The notes: a model not told the origin generated them from the sequence alone. Counted from the first letter of the stretch, positions 27,282 through 35,635 are shown. The stretch: DNA of 56,519 nt from Candidatus Pelagibacter sp. (GCA_028099475.1 JAOHHF010000004.1:1-56519), one strand, 5' to 3'. Numbers and translations: made by a program.

Positions 27282-28322
27282 TTAATGATTTATTGATGAG
27301 GAAAAATTCCAAGAACAATCAAAACTAGGTATATAAACCCTCGATAATTTAGTATTACCAAAATGATGGTTAAATACATTTAACCAACTATCAACTTGCT
27401 TAGGTTTTTTATCTTGGCTACCCACTTGGGCAGTAATCACACCTTTTGGTTTTAATATTCTTATCATTGAGTCCATATTTTTAGCAGCAAGATCTATGCA
27501 AAATTGATCATCATTTAAATCAACAAAAATATGATCGTATGTATCATCGTCTATTGATTTGATGCTTTCAAATGCATCACCCCATACACATTTTACTGAA
27601 TTTTTCTCTGTAGCTTTATTGCCAATATTACCTAAGTGTTTATTACAAACATCAACCACTTCAGGATCAAGCTCATACCAGTCTATAAAATTAAAATTTT
27701 TAGAAATACATTCTCTTGCAACACCCCCATCGCCACCACCAATAATTGCTGCTCTTTCATTATCTTTATTCAAATTAAGTCCAGCCCCTACAAAAGTAGA
27801 GCTATATAAATGTTCATCAGTTGCGGCTACTTGTATTTCTCCATCAATAAATAAAGATTTACCAAATTGCTCTAACTCTAAAATTTCAATATGTTGGCCA
27901 ACTTTAGATTTAAAGTCCTCTAAAACATCATTAACCACATACGATTTTTGTAATCCTGGGGAACTATAAATGTCATGATAAAGAGATTTAGTATCTCTAT
28001 TAAATTCTTTTTTAACTATTCTTTTATGTTCAAAATTTTTTTTAATTATATCTATAGCAACTGATGGATTTACTTTTCCACATGTAAAAAAATCAAAACT
28101 GATTATTCCTTTCTCTGGAAATGTATGAAAACTAATATGGCTTTCTGCTAACAAAGCTAGAATAGTAAACCCTTGCGGTTCAAACTTATATTTAGAAATA
28201 TTAAGTATTGTGACTTTTGCAGCTTTTGCAATATCGTGAATTACTTTTTCAAAGACTGAGGGATCATATTCCTTGGTAGTTCCGATGATATCTAGGGTAA
28301 TATGTTCGCCAACTTTAGTCAT
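27282..28322 (-). CDS. speD-speE: Bifunctional S-adenosylmethionine decarboxylase - spermidine synthase (SpeD-SpeE fusion)
   Basis: Two enzymes in one 346-aa chain. Residues 1-115 are a class 1 SpeD: the self-cleavage site is Glu60-Ser61 within LLAESHISFHTFPEKG, Ser61 becoming the pyruvoyl group, with His66 and Cys81 as the other conserved catalytic residues. Residues about 120-346 are an aminopropyltransferase with DEHLYS at 169-174, the GGGDGG methionine-nucleotide loop at 195-200 and VDLNDD at 267-272. Together they make decarboxylated AdoMet and pass its aminopropyl group to a diamine, releasing methylthioadenosine. Fusions of this order are known, including from Pelagibacter. The exact polyamine made is not predictable. 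Confidence 0.93.
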   Translation of the reverse strand: MTKVGEHITLDIIGTTKEYDPSVFEKVIHDIAKAAKVTILNISKYKFEPQGFTILALLAESHISFHTFPEKGIISFDFFTCGKVNPSVAIDIIKKNFEHKRIVKKEFNRDTKSLYHDIYSSPGLQKSYVVNDVLEDFKSKVGQHIEILELEQFGKSLFIDGEIQVAATDEHLYSSTFVGAGLNLNKDNERAAIIGGGDGGVARECISKNFNFIDWYELDPEVVDVCNKHLGNIGNKATEKNSVKCVWGDAFESIKSIDDDTYDHIFVDLNDDQFCIDLAAKNMDSMIRILKPKGVITAQVGSQDKKPKQVDSWLNVFNHHFGNTKLSRVYIPSFDCSWNFSSSINH

Positions 28323-28393
28323 AAGTATTTAAGTCTTTAAAAAAAGTCTTGATATAGATATTAACACTATTTTCAATGAAAAAAATAATCGTT

Positions 28394-28921
28394 CTACTTG
28401 AATTCATTCATTTTAGTATGAAATAATTTGGCGCCTTTTTTACAATTTTCTATCCAATCTAATGAAGCATTACTATCAGCATTATCTGAAATGTATTTAA
28501 AACATTTAAAATCTATACCCTCTAGTTTACATACTTTTGCTAAAGCATAAGCTTCCATATCAACTAAATCTATCTCCATTTCTATTTGCTTATTAACAAA
28601 ATTGTCTCCACTACCACACGAATATCCATCTTCCGAATTAATTATTCCATTAAGATTATCAAAAGGTGTTTCACCTAATTTAAGATCTAACAATCCCCTG
28701 ACATCCATGTCTCTTTGATAAAATTTTGTACATTCAACAATTCCTGACAAACCTTTTTTAATTGTTCCTGCCGTGCCATAATTGATCACTTCTGTAGGTT
28801 TGTGTTTGTGTATTAGTTTTATCAAATTATATGTGGCGTTAATCTTACCGACTCCAGTATGATAAAAATAATCTAACCCTACAGTTTCTTCTTTTAAAGC
28901 TGCAACAAATAATTTATTCAT
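28394..28921 (-). CDS. Methylthioadenosine/S-adenosylhomocysteine nucleosidase-like protein, short form
   Basis: Protein of 175 aa of the PNP_UDP_1 family. Key elements are INYGTAGTI (47-53), the ribose-binding DMEAYALA (121-128) and SDNAD (145-149), with the Asp as proton donor to adenine, and Glu11/Glu12 near the N-terminus. E. coli MTAN is 232 aa, so this is a compact version; I see loops shortened rather than a frameshift. It lies upstream of the SpeD-SpeE fusion on the same strand (71 nt) and would cleave the methylthioadenosine that enzyme makes. It diverges from apt with 5 nt between the start codons. No Shine-Dalgarno sequence is visible. Confidence 0.82.
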   Translation of the reverse strand: MNKLFVAALKEETVGLDYFYHTGVGKINATYNLIKLIHKHKPTEVINYGTAGTIKKGLSGIVECTKFYQRDMDVRGLLDLKLGETPFDNLNGIINSEDGYSCGSGDNFVNKQIEMEIDLVDMEAYALAKVCKLEGIDFKCFKYISDNADSNASLDWIENCKKGAKLFHTKMNEFK

Positions 28922-28926
28922 AAAAT

Positions 28927-29454
28927 ATGGATTTAAAAAAATATATCAGATCAATACCAGATTACCCTAAAAAAGGAATTCTTTTTCGAGATATCACTAC
29001 TCTAATTAAAGATGAAACTGCTTTTGCAGAAACAATTAATCAAATAGTTGAAAGATCAAAAAAATATAATTTTACCAAAATTGCAGCAATCGAATCTCGT
29101 GGGTTTGTATTTGCATCGGCAGTTTCTTATATTTTAAAAAAACCATTTATAATGCTTAGAAAAAAAAATAAATTACCTGCTGATGTTCATTCAATTGATT
29201 TTGAGCTAGAGTATGGAACAGCAACAATAGAGGTTCATAAAGATTCGTTAGATGAAAATGATAGTGTTCTAATTATTGATGACTTAATTGCAACTGGTGG
29301 TACAGCAGAAGCTGCTGCAAAACTTGTTGAAATGTCAAAAAGTAAAGTTTCAGCATTTGTATTTGTAATTAACTTATTCGACTTAGGTGGATCTGATAAC
29401 TTGGTAAAGAAAAACTACAAAGTTGAAAATTTAATAGAATTTCCAGGACATTAG
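28927..29454 (+). CDS. apt: Adenine phosphoribosyltransferase
   Basis: Cytoplasmic enzyme of 175 aa (family usual about 170-180) that converts adenine and PRPP to AMP. The start MDLKKYIRSIPDYPKKGILFRDIT is the conserved Apt N-terminus, including the FRDI element, which supports this ATG. The PRPP loop VLIIDDLIATGGTAEA is at 114-129 and AIESRGFVF at 54-62. It diverges from the MTA nucleosidase gene with 5 nt between start codons. The two would act in sequence on adenine released from methylthioadenosine. No ribosome binding site is visible before the start. Confidence 0.96.
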   Translation: MDLKKYIRSIPDYPKKGILFRDITTLIKDETAFAETINQIVERSKKYNFTKIAAIESRGFVFASAVSYILKKPFIMLRKKNKLPADVHSIDFELEYGTATIEVHKDSLDENDSVLIIDDLIATGGTAEAAAKLVEMSKSKVSAFVFVINLFDLGGSDNLVKKNYKVENLIEFPGH

Positions 29455-29598
29455 CTAATAACAATAGTTATCTTAAACACTTAACTTAAAAGGCGCTGGT
29501 CTTAACTTTTAAATAAAACCCAAAACAAACACGATATGACTTTGCTATCAATGGGAAAAATATTGATTAAATTTTTTGAATTAATATAACAACATTTC

Positions 29599-30024
29599 AT
29601 GAAAAATTTTTATATACTTATTATGGTCCTTTTATTTAACAATATATCTTTAGCTTCTGATGACCATAATCATGGGCATTAACATAAAATGATTGAAGCC
29701 TCTACTCCATTTCCAACTTTAAATGTTACTTTAGAAAAAGATGCAATGAGTGGCTATAATTTATTTGTACTTACAACTAATTTTGAATTTGCGCCTGAAA
29801 ATGTTAATCAAAAAAATAATGGCAATGAAGGACATGCTCATATTTATATTAATGGTCAAAAATTTAGACAATACTCACTGTATTTTCATATTTCAGGTAA
29901 GCTCTTAAAAGAAGGAGATAACGAAATTAAAGTAACATTAAACTCAAATGATCACAGTCATTTTACAGTTAATAAAAAACCATTAACTGAAGTATCTAAA
30001 ATTCATCATCACAAAAATCACTAA
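29599..30024 (+). pseudogene. His-rich exported protein, interrupted by an in-frame TAA
   Basis: From ATG 29599 the frame reads a signal peptide (MKNFYILIMVLLFNNISLAS) and a His-rich start (DDHNHGH), meets TAA at 29680-29682, and continues in the same frame without change to TAA at 30022-30024. The remainder is about 113 residues: an extracellular beta-type domain with GHAHIYINGQK, YFHISGK, NDHSHF and a HHHKNH tail. CAA to TAA would be a single base change in a His-Gln-His stretch. An ATG at 29689 could restart translation, but the product would lack a signal peptide. It may bind metal, judging from the histidines. Either a recent nonsense mutation or a sequencing error. Confidence 0.72.
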
Positions 30025-30076
30025 ATTTAATTACCTCATTGGAGCATGAGTGGAGCAATTGATATCGATTGTCTAA

Positions 30077-30125
30077 AATGGTAGCGGGAAGTGGGATCGA
30101 ACCACTGACCTCAGGCTTATGAGTC
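30077..30125 (-). repeat. Truncated 3' copy of tRNA-CAU (49 bp, identical to 31650-31698)
   Basis: The 49 bp repeat exactly the 3' end of the intact tRNA at 31652-31728, including the CCA end, T-arm, variable loop and the anticodon arm through the CAT anticodon. The 5' half then breaks off abruptly (TATCGCCATG instead of CTGCGCTCTA), with at most weak residual likeness to a tRNA 5' half over the next 28 nt. Same orientation as the intact gene, 1573 bp apart. This is the layout left by site-specific integration into a tRNA 3' end, although a decayed tandem tRNA copy is possible. Flanks (30025-30303) hold no other feature I can name. Confidence 0.8.
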
Positions 30126-30303
30126 TATCGCCATGAACCCTTGTCACCTACTCTAAAACAATTACTCTTGTAAATGCTCTCTTTCCTTTCTATCAATATT
30201 GATTCAAATTAAAGAATCTTAGTCAAGAACCAATGTCATTGACGCGTATATGGAGCAAGATTTCAAAAGGTAAAATTTTATTATATATATAATTTTAAAA
30301 AAG

Positions 30304-31260
30304 CTAATTAATGGAAGCCTGGTTGAGTATTTCAAATATCAGTTGCGAAATATTTTCTATTGTTTTCTTTTGTATTTTTTGAGTTTTTTTAAATATCTTT
30401 TGATCAAATTTAATTGAAATCATTTTTTTTTCATTTTGTATAACAAAACCTTTATCAACTAGAGAATTCACCTTTCTCACTACCGTTAGTCTTGGAATAC
30501 CTGTAATATCAGAAATTGAGCTAGAATTTAAACCAGTTTTATCTGCATTGGATATTCTGTTATTCCAAGTATTCATATCTATATCGTGCATGATTAAGTT
30601 TTCACTTAAAGATGCATTATATAAAATAATTAATGCTATACTAACTGTATCAAAATCACTTAATTCTTTTCTCCATGTAAATAAATAATCAAAAATAAAC
30701 TTATAAAAATGATACCAGCAAAATGAAAAGTTTTTTTTAATAACATCTGATACTTCCTCAGAAGAGAAGGAATTATGAATTTTATTTTCTTGCTTCAAAA
30801 TTTTTGAAGAAATAGATACTAATTTTGATAATCTTTTTAATGTTTCTTTTGGTTGAACAGTCTCATAAGCACTTCTGTCAATAAAAATTTTTTGTTTAGT
30901 TCTTTTGATAACCCCTATTTTTTCCAAATAAAAAATTTTTCTTCTTACGGTTTCTTTTGGCATATTTAATGCTTTGGAAATTTCACTTATTTTAATTTTT
31001 TGAATTTCTAAAGTTTTGTCTTTGAAGAAAGTTTTATAATCTACTGAAATTCCATTTTTTCTATAAAATATAAAATCTTTGTTTATCAAAAAGATTAAAA
31101 TCATATACGTCTCTATATTCTTAAAATTTGAATATGCATTGATAGTCCACTGAGATAAAAATTTATAAAAAAAAAGTATAAAATTATTAAATTTTTTACT
31201 GATCGTAAGTATTATTGTTTTTTCATCGAGTGATTTGGATATTTTTGGCAAAATACTCAT
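30304..31260 (-). CDS. Tandem winged-helix transcriptional regulator, copy 1 of 2
   Basis: Protein of 318 aa with no membrane segment and no family name I know. Two helix-turn-helix stretches are visible: ISEISKALNMPKETVRRKI around residues 105-123 with a wing IKRTKQKIFIDRSA, and ISDITGIPRLTVVRKV around residues 246-261 with a wing ending NEKKMISIKF. The middle part NFSFCWYHFYKFIFDY looks like a helical effector or dimerisation domain. It is clearly paralogous to the protein at 42590-43549 along its whole length. It is divergent from the tail-anchored miniprotein at 31391, with a CCAAAATGGG box between them. It lies inside the tRNA-repeat-bounded segment. Confidence 0.8.
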   Translation of the reverse strand: MSILPKISKSLDEKTIILTISKKFNNFILFFYKFLSQWTINAYSNFKNIETYMILIFLINKDFIFYRKNGISVDYKTFFKDKTLEIQKIKISEISKALNMPKETVRRKIFYLEKIGVIKRTKQKIFIDRSAYETVQPKETLKRLSKLVSISSKILKQENKIHNSFSSEEVSDVIKKNFSFCWYHFYKFIFDYLFTWRKELSDFDTVSIALIILYNASLSENLIMHDIDMNTWNNRISNADKTGLNSSSISDITGIPRLTVVRKVNSLVDKGFVIQNEKKMISIKFDQKIFKKTQKIQKKTIENISQLIFEILNQASIN

Positions 31261-31325
31261 AAACTAACTTAAAACCAATATTGATATTTTGTAAAAATAA
31301 ATCAACTCAATTTAGATATTTTTAG

Positions 31326-31335
31326 CCCATTTTGG
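31326..31335 (-). promoter_or_regulatory. CCAAAATGGG box A, shared putative operator (locus 1)
   Basis: Reads CCCATTTTGG on the plus strand, that is ATCCAAAATGGG on the minus strand, identical over 12 bases with box D at locus 2. It lies 66 nt upstream of the regulator start and 56 nt upstream of the miniprotein start. Three more CCAAAAYGGG copies lie at 42191, 42535 and 42567, all beside the paralogous genes, and I noticed none beside unrelated genes. Probably bound by the paralogous regulators. Confidence 0.6.
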
Positions 31336-31390
31336 ATATTTCTTTAATTTAAGAAAATGAAAACAATGATTAAATATCTTTAATTCAAAA

Positions 31391-31588
31391 ATGAGTACAA
31401 AAATTTTAAATAAAAGATCCTCAAACATTAAAAGCAATTTTAATTTTATAGGTCCAACTCAAAGAGTTAATGTAGACGTGCTAAAGCAAAGACTATATTT
31501 GAAAAGAAAGAAAGAAAGATTTAAGAATACAATTCTAGTTTCTTCTGTTGTAGCTTCTTTTGGAGTTTTATCTTTAATTGTTTATTAA
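31391..31588 (+). CDS. Small tail-anchored protein with NVDVLKQR motif (locus 1)
   Basis: Protein of 65 aa. A polar N-terminus (about 27 residues) is followed by RVNVDVLKQRLYLKRKKERF, a basic amphipathic linker, and one C-terminal membrane segment (TILVSSVVASFGVLSLIVY) that ends the chain, so it is probably an inner-membrane protein with its N-terminus inside. The motif RVNVDVLKQR is identical in the miniprotein at 42224. It is divergent from the copy-1 regulator. No Shine-Dalgarno sequence is visible. Function unknown. Confidence 0.68.
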   Translation: MSTKILNKRSSNIKSNFNFIGPTQRVNVDVLKQRLYLKRKKERFKNTILVSSVVASFGVLSLIVY

Positions 31589-31651
31589 AGCTCTTTAACA
31601 GTTATATCTATTGACGCCTCAGAGACGCAAAACCCTTAGGATAACCTAGAA

Positions 31652-31728
31652 TGGTAGCGGGAAGTGGGATCGAACCACTGACCTCAGGCTTATGAGTCCT
31701 GCGCTCTAACCAACTGAGCTACCCCGCC
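31652..31728 (-). tRNA. tRNA with CAU anticodon, probably elongator tRNA-Met
   Basis: A full 77-nt cloverleaf read on the minus strand: acceptor GGCGGGG (5' end at 31728) pairing with TCCCGCT, D-arm with AGCTCAGTTGGTTAGAGC, anticodon loop CTCATAA (anticodon CAT), T-loop TTCGATC between AGTGG and CCACT, discriminator A and an encoded CCA at 31654-31652. The G-rich acceptor with G1-U72 type end resembles alphaproteobacterial elongator Met. A tRNA-Ile2 (lysidine-modified CAU) is the alternative. It is the intact partner of the truncated copy at 30077. Confidence 0.92.
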
Positions 31729-31744
31729 AAATTATCAAAAAAGA

Positions 31745-31772
31745 TTTATAATAGAATTTTAATGTGTTTCAA
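31745..31772 (-). promoter_or_regulatory. Sigma-70-like promoter for the tRNA gene
   Basis: On the minus strand TTGAAA (31772-31767) and TATAAA (31750-31745) are separated by 16 nt, and the -10 ends 16 nt before the tRNA 5' end, giving a leader of about 10 nt. Close to consensus and at the right distance, though AT-rich sequence makes chance matches common. Confidence 0.55.
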
Positions 31773-31814
31773 TAAACAAATTAAAATCTATAAAATGATA
31801 TAATTATTTTTATG

Positions 31815-32024
31815 CTAAATAAAAGTAAAAACTCCCGTTAAAACCACACCTAATGACAACAAACTTATAAAAATTATTCTTTTTTTTAACTCTGTTTTTT
31901 GTGTCATTTTAACTCTGTTTAAAAGAATATTTATATCTGTGGTTTTAATCTTGCTTGGTCTAGCACTTTTGTATTCAGTTTGTGATATATCTAACAAATT
32001 TATTTCTCTATCACTTTTCTTCAT
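31815..32024 (-). CDS. Small tail-anchored protein, divergent member of the LKQR family
   Basis: Protein of 69 aa with the same plan as the miniproteins at 31391, 41946 and 42224: a charged N-terminus, then TTDINILLNRVKMTQKTELKKR (compare RVNVDVLKQR and basic linker), then a C-terminal membrane segment IIFISLLSLGVVLTGVFTFI at the end. Sequence identity is low, so membership rests on layout and the V/I-x-I/V-x-x-L-x-x-R pattern. It lies between the tRNA promoter and the dehydrogenase at 32068. A weak 7-of-10 match to the CCAAAATGGG box is just upstream (32049). Function unknown. Confidence 0.55.
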   Translation of the reverse strand: MKKSDREINLLDISQTEYKSARPSKIKTTDINILLNRVKMTQKTELKKRIIFISLLSLGVVLTGVFTFI

Positions 32025-32067
32025 AAGATGATTTAATCAGCTATTTAACAAAATGACAATTCTTTAA

Positions 32068-34512
32068 TTAGATGGTCTTAAAATTGATCTGTTTTAGGGG
32101 TTTTAAGAGTATTTCTGCTGGATATTTTTTCTTTTCAATTTCAATATATATATTTTTATCCTGTAACTCTTCATTAGAAAGGTCTGATTTAATATAGCCA
32201 AATGATAAATTTTTGTCATAATTAAATGAATAATTTCCAGAAGTGGTTTTGCCAATAATATTATCATTTAAATAAATTGGTTCTTCATGAAGTAATAATG
32301 GATTACCCGGTTCGCTGTTTTTTAAAATAAACATTGCAAACCTTCTATCCAATTTTTGATCTTTAATTTTTTGCAATTGTTCTTTTCCGATAAAATTAAA
32401 AGGTTTTTTAAAGCTTATTGCAAAATTCAAACCTGCTTGGTACTGATTTTCTTCAGGTGAAATATCATGTCCCCAGTGTAGAAAACCACTTTCCATTCTC
32501 ATGATATCCATTGCATGAGAGCCACAATGACTAAGTTTAAAATCTTTACCTGTATTTATAATTAAATCGTAAATTTCTTTTCCTTTGTCTTGATCAATAT
32601 AAAGTTCATAACCAAGCTCACCAACATAAGATAATCTTTGAGTCCATACATTTACAGATCCTATTTTTAGAATTTTACTTGTGCCAAATTTAAAATTTTC
32701 ATTTGATAAATCTTCATTTGTTAGTTTTGATAATAAATCTCTACTTTTAGGTCCAAATACTCCTAGACAAATTATATCATCAGTAACATCTTTAAATTCA
32801 ACATCAGGTGATAGATATTTTAAAATATGTGCTTTATCATGGGTTCTTACCGCAGCTGAACTAATTATTCTAAAATGATTATTATCAATACAAACAACTG
32901 TTAAATCTGTTTCTATACCTGCCCCTTCATTAAGCATATGAGTATATGTGCATTTTCCAATTTCGTTTTTAATATTAGCAGTGCACAATCTTTGTAATTC
33001 TTCATATGCTTTTTCTCCTTTAATTTCATATTTTGAAAAAGGAGAGAGTTCAAACAAACCAACATTTTCAATTGTATTTTTACACTCGTATTCAACAGAT
33101 GGATACCAATTTTGATAATTAAAACTATAGTCATATTCTGGTTTAGAATTATTTAAAGCAAACCACATTGGCCTTTCATATTCTCCTGATTGACCAAAAC
33201 ATGCACCAGCATTTTTTAAATCGTTATGGTATGGAAGTAATTTTTGATTTCTTGAAGTTTCATGTTGTTTATATGGCCAATGCATTCCATATAAATCTCC
33301 TAAAGTTTCTGTAACCCTATTCATTATAAATTTTTTAGAAGAATGAAATCTTTGAAATCTTTTAATATCTAGTGAATATAAATCTTCATTCATATATCCA
33401 TTAATCATCCATTCTGCTGTAACCCTACCTGCTCCACCAGAACTTGCAATTCCAATACTATTGAAACCACAACAAGTAAATAAATTTGCAACTTCAGGAG
33501 TTTCTCCTAATAAATATTGCGTATCAGGTGTAAATGATTCAGGTCCTGAAAAAAATTTTCTAATTCCAGCATTTTCTAATATTGGCAATCTTTTAAATGA
33601 TTTTTCCAAATAAGGTTCAAAATGATCAAAATCATCTGGAAACTCTCCAAAAGAAAAATCATTTGGAACTATCCCTTTTTCCTTAAAAGCATTTTTTGCA
33701 CCCGGTTCAAAAATACCCACTAACATTTTCCCTGCATCTTCTTTTAAATAAAGACAATCATTATAATCTCTAAGTACAGGAAGATCTTTTGGAAGATCAT
33801 TCATAGGTTCTGTAATTATATAAAAATGTTCATTAGGATATAGAGGTACACTAACTCCAATATCCTCACCAATTTGTCTTGACCACATTCCAGTTGCAAG
33901 CACAACATATTCACAATCTATTTTTCCATTAGCAGTTTCTACACCTGTTATTTTATTATTTTTTACTAATATTTTAGTCACTGGTGTCTTTTCAAAAATT
34001 TTAACTCCTTCAAGTCTTGCTGCTTTTGCCAAAACATTTGTAACTCCCACAGGATCTGCTTGACCATCTTCTGGCATATAAACGCCGCCTAAAATATCTT
34101 GGTCATTTATAACTGGATATAAATCTTTAATTTTTTTTTTATCTAACACCTCAACGTTTACATCAAAAAGTTGAGCAGAAGTTGCTTGCCTTAACAACTC
34201 TTGAAGTCTTTCTTTTGAACTTGCAACTGTTATTGCTCCATTTTGCTTTAAACCAGTTGAAAGATCAGTTTTCTTTTCAAGTTCTTTATAAAGATTAAGT
34301 GAATACTTTCTAAGTTTTGTAATTGTAGCTGTCGCACCAAGTTGTCCAACTAAACCTGCTGCATGCCAAGTAGTACCCGATGTTAATTGATCTCTTTCAA
34401 GTAAAATTGTGTCTTTCCAACCAAATTTTGCTAAGTGATAAGCAACGGAGCATCCCGCTACACCTCCACCAATTACAACAACTTTCGTGCTGCTTGGTAA
34501 AGCTTTTTCCAT
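32068..34512 (-). CDS. Dimethylglycine/sarcosine dehydrogenase-like FAD and GcvT-domain protein
   Basis: Protein of 814 aa. An N-terminal FAD-binding oxidase (GGGVAG at 15-20) is fused to a C-terminal folate-binding GcvT-type domain from about residue 430 (NVGLFELSPFSKYEIKG, and the ELGYELYIDQDKG folate-site region). His50 in GTTWHAAGLVG is at the site where dimethylglycine and sarcosine dehydrogenases attach FAD covalently. It would demethylate an N-methyl amino acid and hand the one-carbon unit to tetrahydrofolate. The substrate within this family is uncertain. It follows ald by 4 nt and the aminotransferase on the minus strand. Confidence 0.88.
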   Translation of the reverse strand: MEKALPSSTKVVVIGGGVAGCSVAYHLAKFGWKDTILLERDQLTSGTTWHAAGLVGQLGATATITKLRKYSLNLYKELEKKTDLSTGLKQNGAITVASSKERLQELLRQATSAQLFDVNVEVLDKKKIKDLYPVINDQDILGGVYMPEDGQADPVGVTNVLAKAARLEGVKIFEKTPVTKILVKNNKITGVETANGKIDCEYVVLATGMWSRQIGEDIGVSVPLYPNEHFYIITEPMNDLPKDLPVLRDYNDCLYLKEDAGKMLVGIFEPGAKNAFKEKGIVPNDFSFGEFPDDFDHFEPYLEKSFKRLPILENAGIRKFFSGPESFTPDTQYLLGETPEVANLFTCCGFNSIGIASSGGAGRVTAEWMINGYMNEDLYSLDIKRFQRFHSSKKFIMNRVTETLGDLYGMHWPYKQHETSRNQKLLPYHNDLKNAGACFGQSGEYERPMWFALNNSKPEYDYSFNYQNWYPSVEYECKNTIENVGLFELSPFSKYEIKGEKAYEELQRLCTANIKNEIGKCTYTHMLNEGAGIETDLTVVCIDNNHFRIISSAAVRTHDKAHILKYLSPDVEFKDVTDDIICLGVFGPKSRDLLSKLTNEDLSNENFKFGTSKILKIGSVNVWTQRLSYVGELGYELYIDQDKGKEIYDLIINTGKDFKLSHCGSHAMDIMRMESGFLHWGHDISPEENQYQAGLNFAISFKKPFNFIGKEQLQKIKDQKLDRRFAMFILKNSEPGNPLLLHEEPIYLNDNIIGKTTSGNYSFNYDKNLSFGYIKSDLSNEELQDKNIYIEIEKKKYPAEILLKPLKQINFKTI

Positions 34513-34516
34513 TTAA

Positions 34517-35635
34517 TTAAATTTTGATAGCCTCTTCTGGCGCAACATAATCATGACCAAAAACATCTGCTACTGCTTTATAAGTTACATGACCTTTATG
34601 AACATTTAATCCTGCTAAAAAGTTTTTATCCTCACCTAAAGCTTTTTGATAGCCTTTGTTAGCCAGTTTTACTAAAAAAGGTAAAGTTGCATTATTTAAA
34701 GCAAGCGTTGAAGTTCTTGGTACTCCACCAGGCATGTTTGCTACACAGTAATGAACCACACCATCTACTATATATGTCGGGTTACCATGTGTTGTTGGTT
34801 TACTTGTTTCAACACATCCACCTTGATCAATTGCAACATCAACAATAACTGAACCACGTTTCATAGTTTTAATCATATCTTTGGTCACTAATTTTGGTGC
34901 CTCAGCACCAGGGATTAAAATTCCACCAACTAAAAGATCGGCTTCACTTACTAGTTTATTTAAATCAATTTTGTCACTTTGCTCTGGAATAATTTTATCA
35001 CCAAACATTTCAACAAGTTGTTTTAATCTTGCTTCTGATTTATCTACAATATGAACTTTGGCCTGCATACCAGTTGCTATAACAGCTGCATTTTCTCCAA
35101 CAACTCCACCACCTAAAATAACTACCGTTCCACCTGCAACACCTGGTGCACCACCTAATAAAAGACCTCTTCCATTTTGATTTTTTTCTAAGCAATGTGC
35201 TCCTGCTTGAACAGACATTCTACCAGCAACAGCACTCATAGGTGCAAGCAATGGTAATCTTCCATTATCATCTGTCACAGTTTCATATGCGATGTTAATA
35301 CTTTTAGATTTGATTAAACCTTCAGTTAATTCTTTAGCAGCAGCTAGATGAAGGTAAGTGTATACAATCTGATTTTCTCTAATCATATCCACTTCAACTT
35401 TTTGAGGCTCTTTAACTTTAACTATGATTTCTGCATCATTAAAAATATCAGCTGCAGTATTGGCAATTTTAGCACCAACGCTTGTATATTGTTCGTTTTC
35501 AAAGCCAGCTTCAAAACCACCGTTATTTTCAACTATAACTTCATGACCTTCAGATACTAAAGTTTTTACACTGTCTGGAGTTAATCCAATTCTATTTTCT
35601 TGTGGTTTTATTTCTTTAGGTACGCCTATCTTCAT
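34517..35635 (-). CDS. ald: Alanine dehydrogenase
   Basis: Hexameric NAD-dependent enzyme of 372 aa (usual about 371). The two catalytic residues fall in their textbook places: Lys75 in IVKVKEPQ and His96 in YTYLHLAA. The NAD Rossmann loop GGGVVGENAA is near residue 176. It interconverts L-alanine with pyruvate and ammonia. Downstream of the aminotransferase that makes alanine from pyruvate, it would regenerate pyruvate and release ammonium. It lies 4 nt ahead of the dimethylglycine dehydrogenase-like gene. Confidence 0.96.
   Translation of the reverse strand: MKIGVPKEIKPQENRIGLTPDSVKTLVSEGHEVIVENNGGFEAGFENEQYTSVGAKIANTAADIFNDAEIIVKVKEPQKVEVDMIRENQIVYTYLHLAAAKELTEGLIKSKSINIAYETVTDDNGRLPLLAPMSAVAGRMSVQAGAHCLEKNQNGRGLLLGGAPGVAGGTVVILGGGVVGENAAVIATGMQAKVHIVDKSEARLKQLVEMFGDKIIPEQSDKIDLNKLVSEADLLVGGILIPGAEAPKLVTKDMIKTMKRGSVIVDVAIDQGGCVETSKPTTHGNPTYIVDGVVHYCVANMPGGVPRTSTLALNNATLPFLVKLANKGYQKALGEDKNFLAGLNVHKGHVTYKAVADVFGHDYVAPEEAIKI

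Noticed and set aside
27559..27969. Long open frame on the plus strand inside the SpeD-SpeE gene
   Set aside because: It is antisense to strongly conserved coding sequence, is rich in Ser/Pro/Leu as expected of an antisense frame and has no signal or motif. The same applies to other antisense frames such as 3292-3525, 49914-50231 and 52519-52800.
29536..29589. 17-codon open frame before the His-rich gene
   Set aside because: Too short, no ribosome binding site, composition as in the AT-rich background.
30126..30153. Degenerate 5' half of a tRNA after the truncated copy
   Set aside because: Only short matches such as CGC, AACC and CTAC remain when aligned by eye, not enough to claim a tRNA; kept as an alternative to the integration scar.
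30077..31728. Complete mobile element or prophage
   Set aside because: No integrase, transposase, inverted terminal repeats or phage genes between the repeats or nearby.
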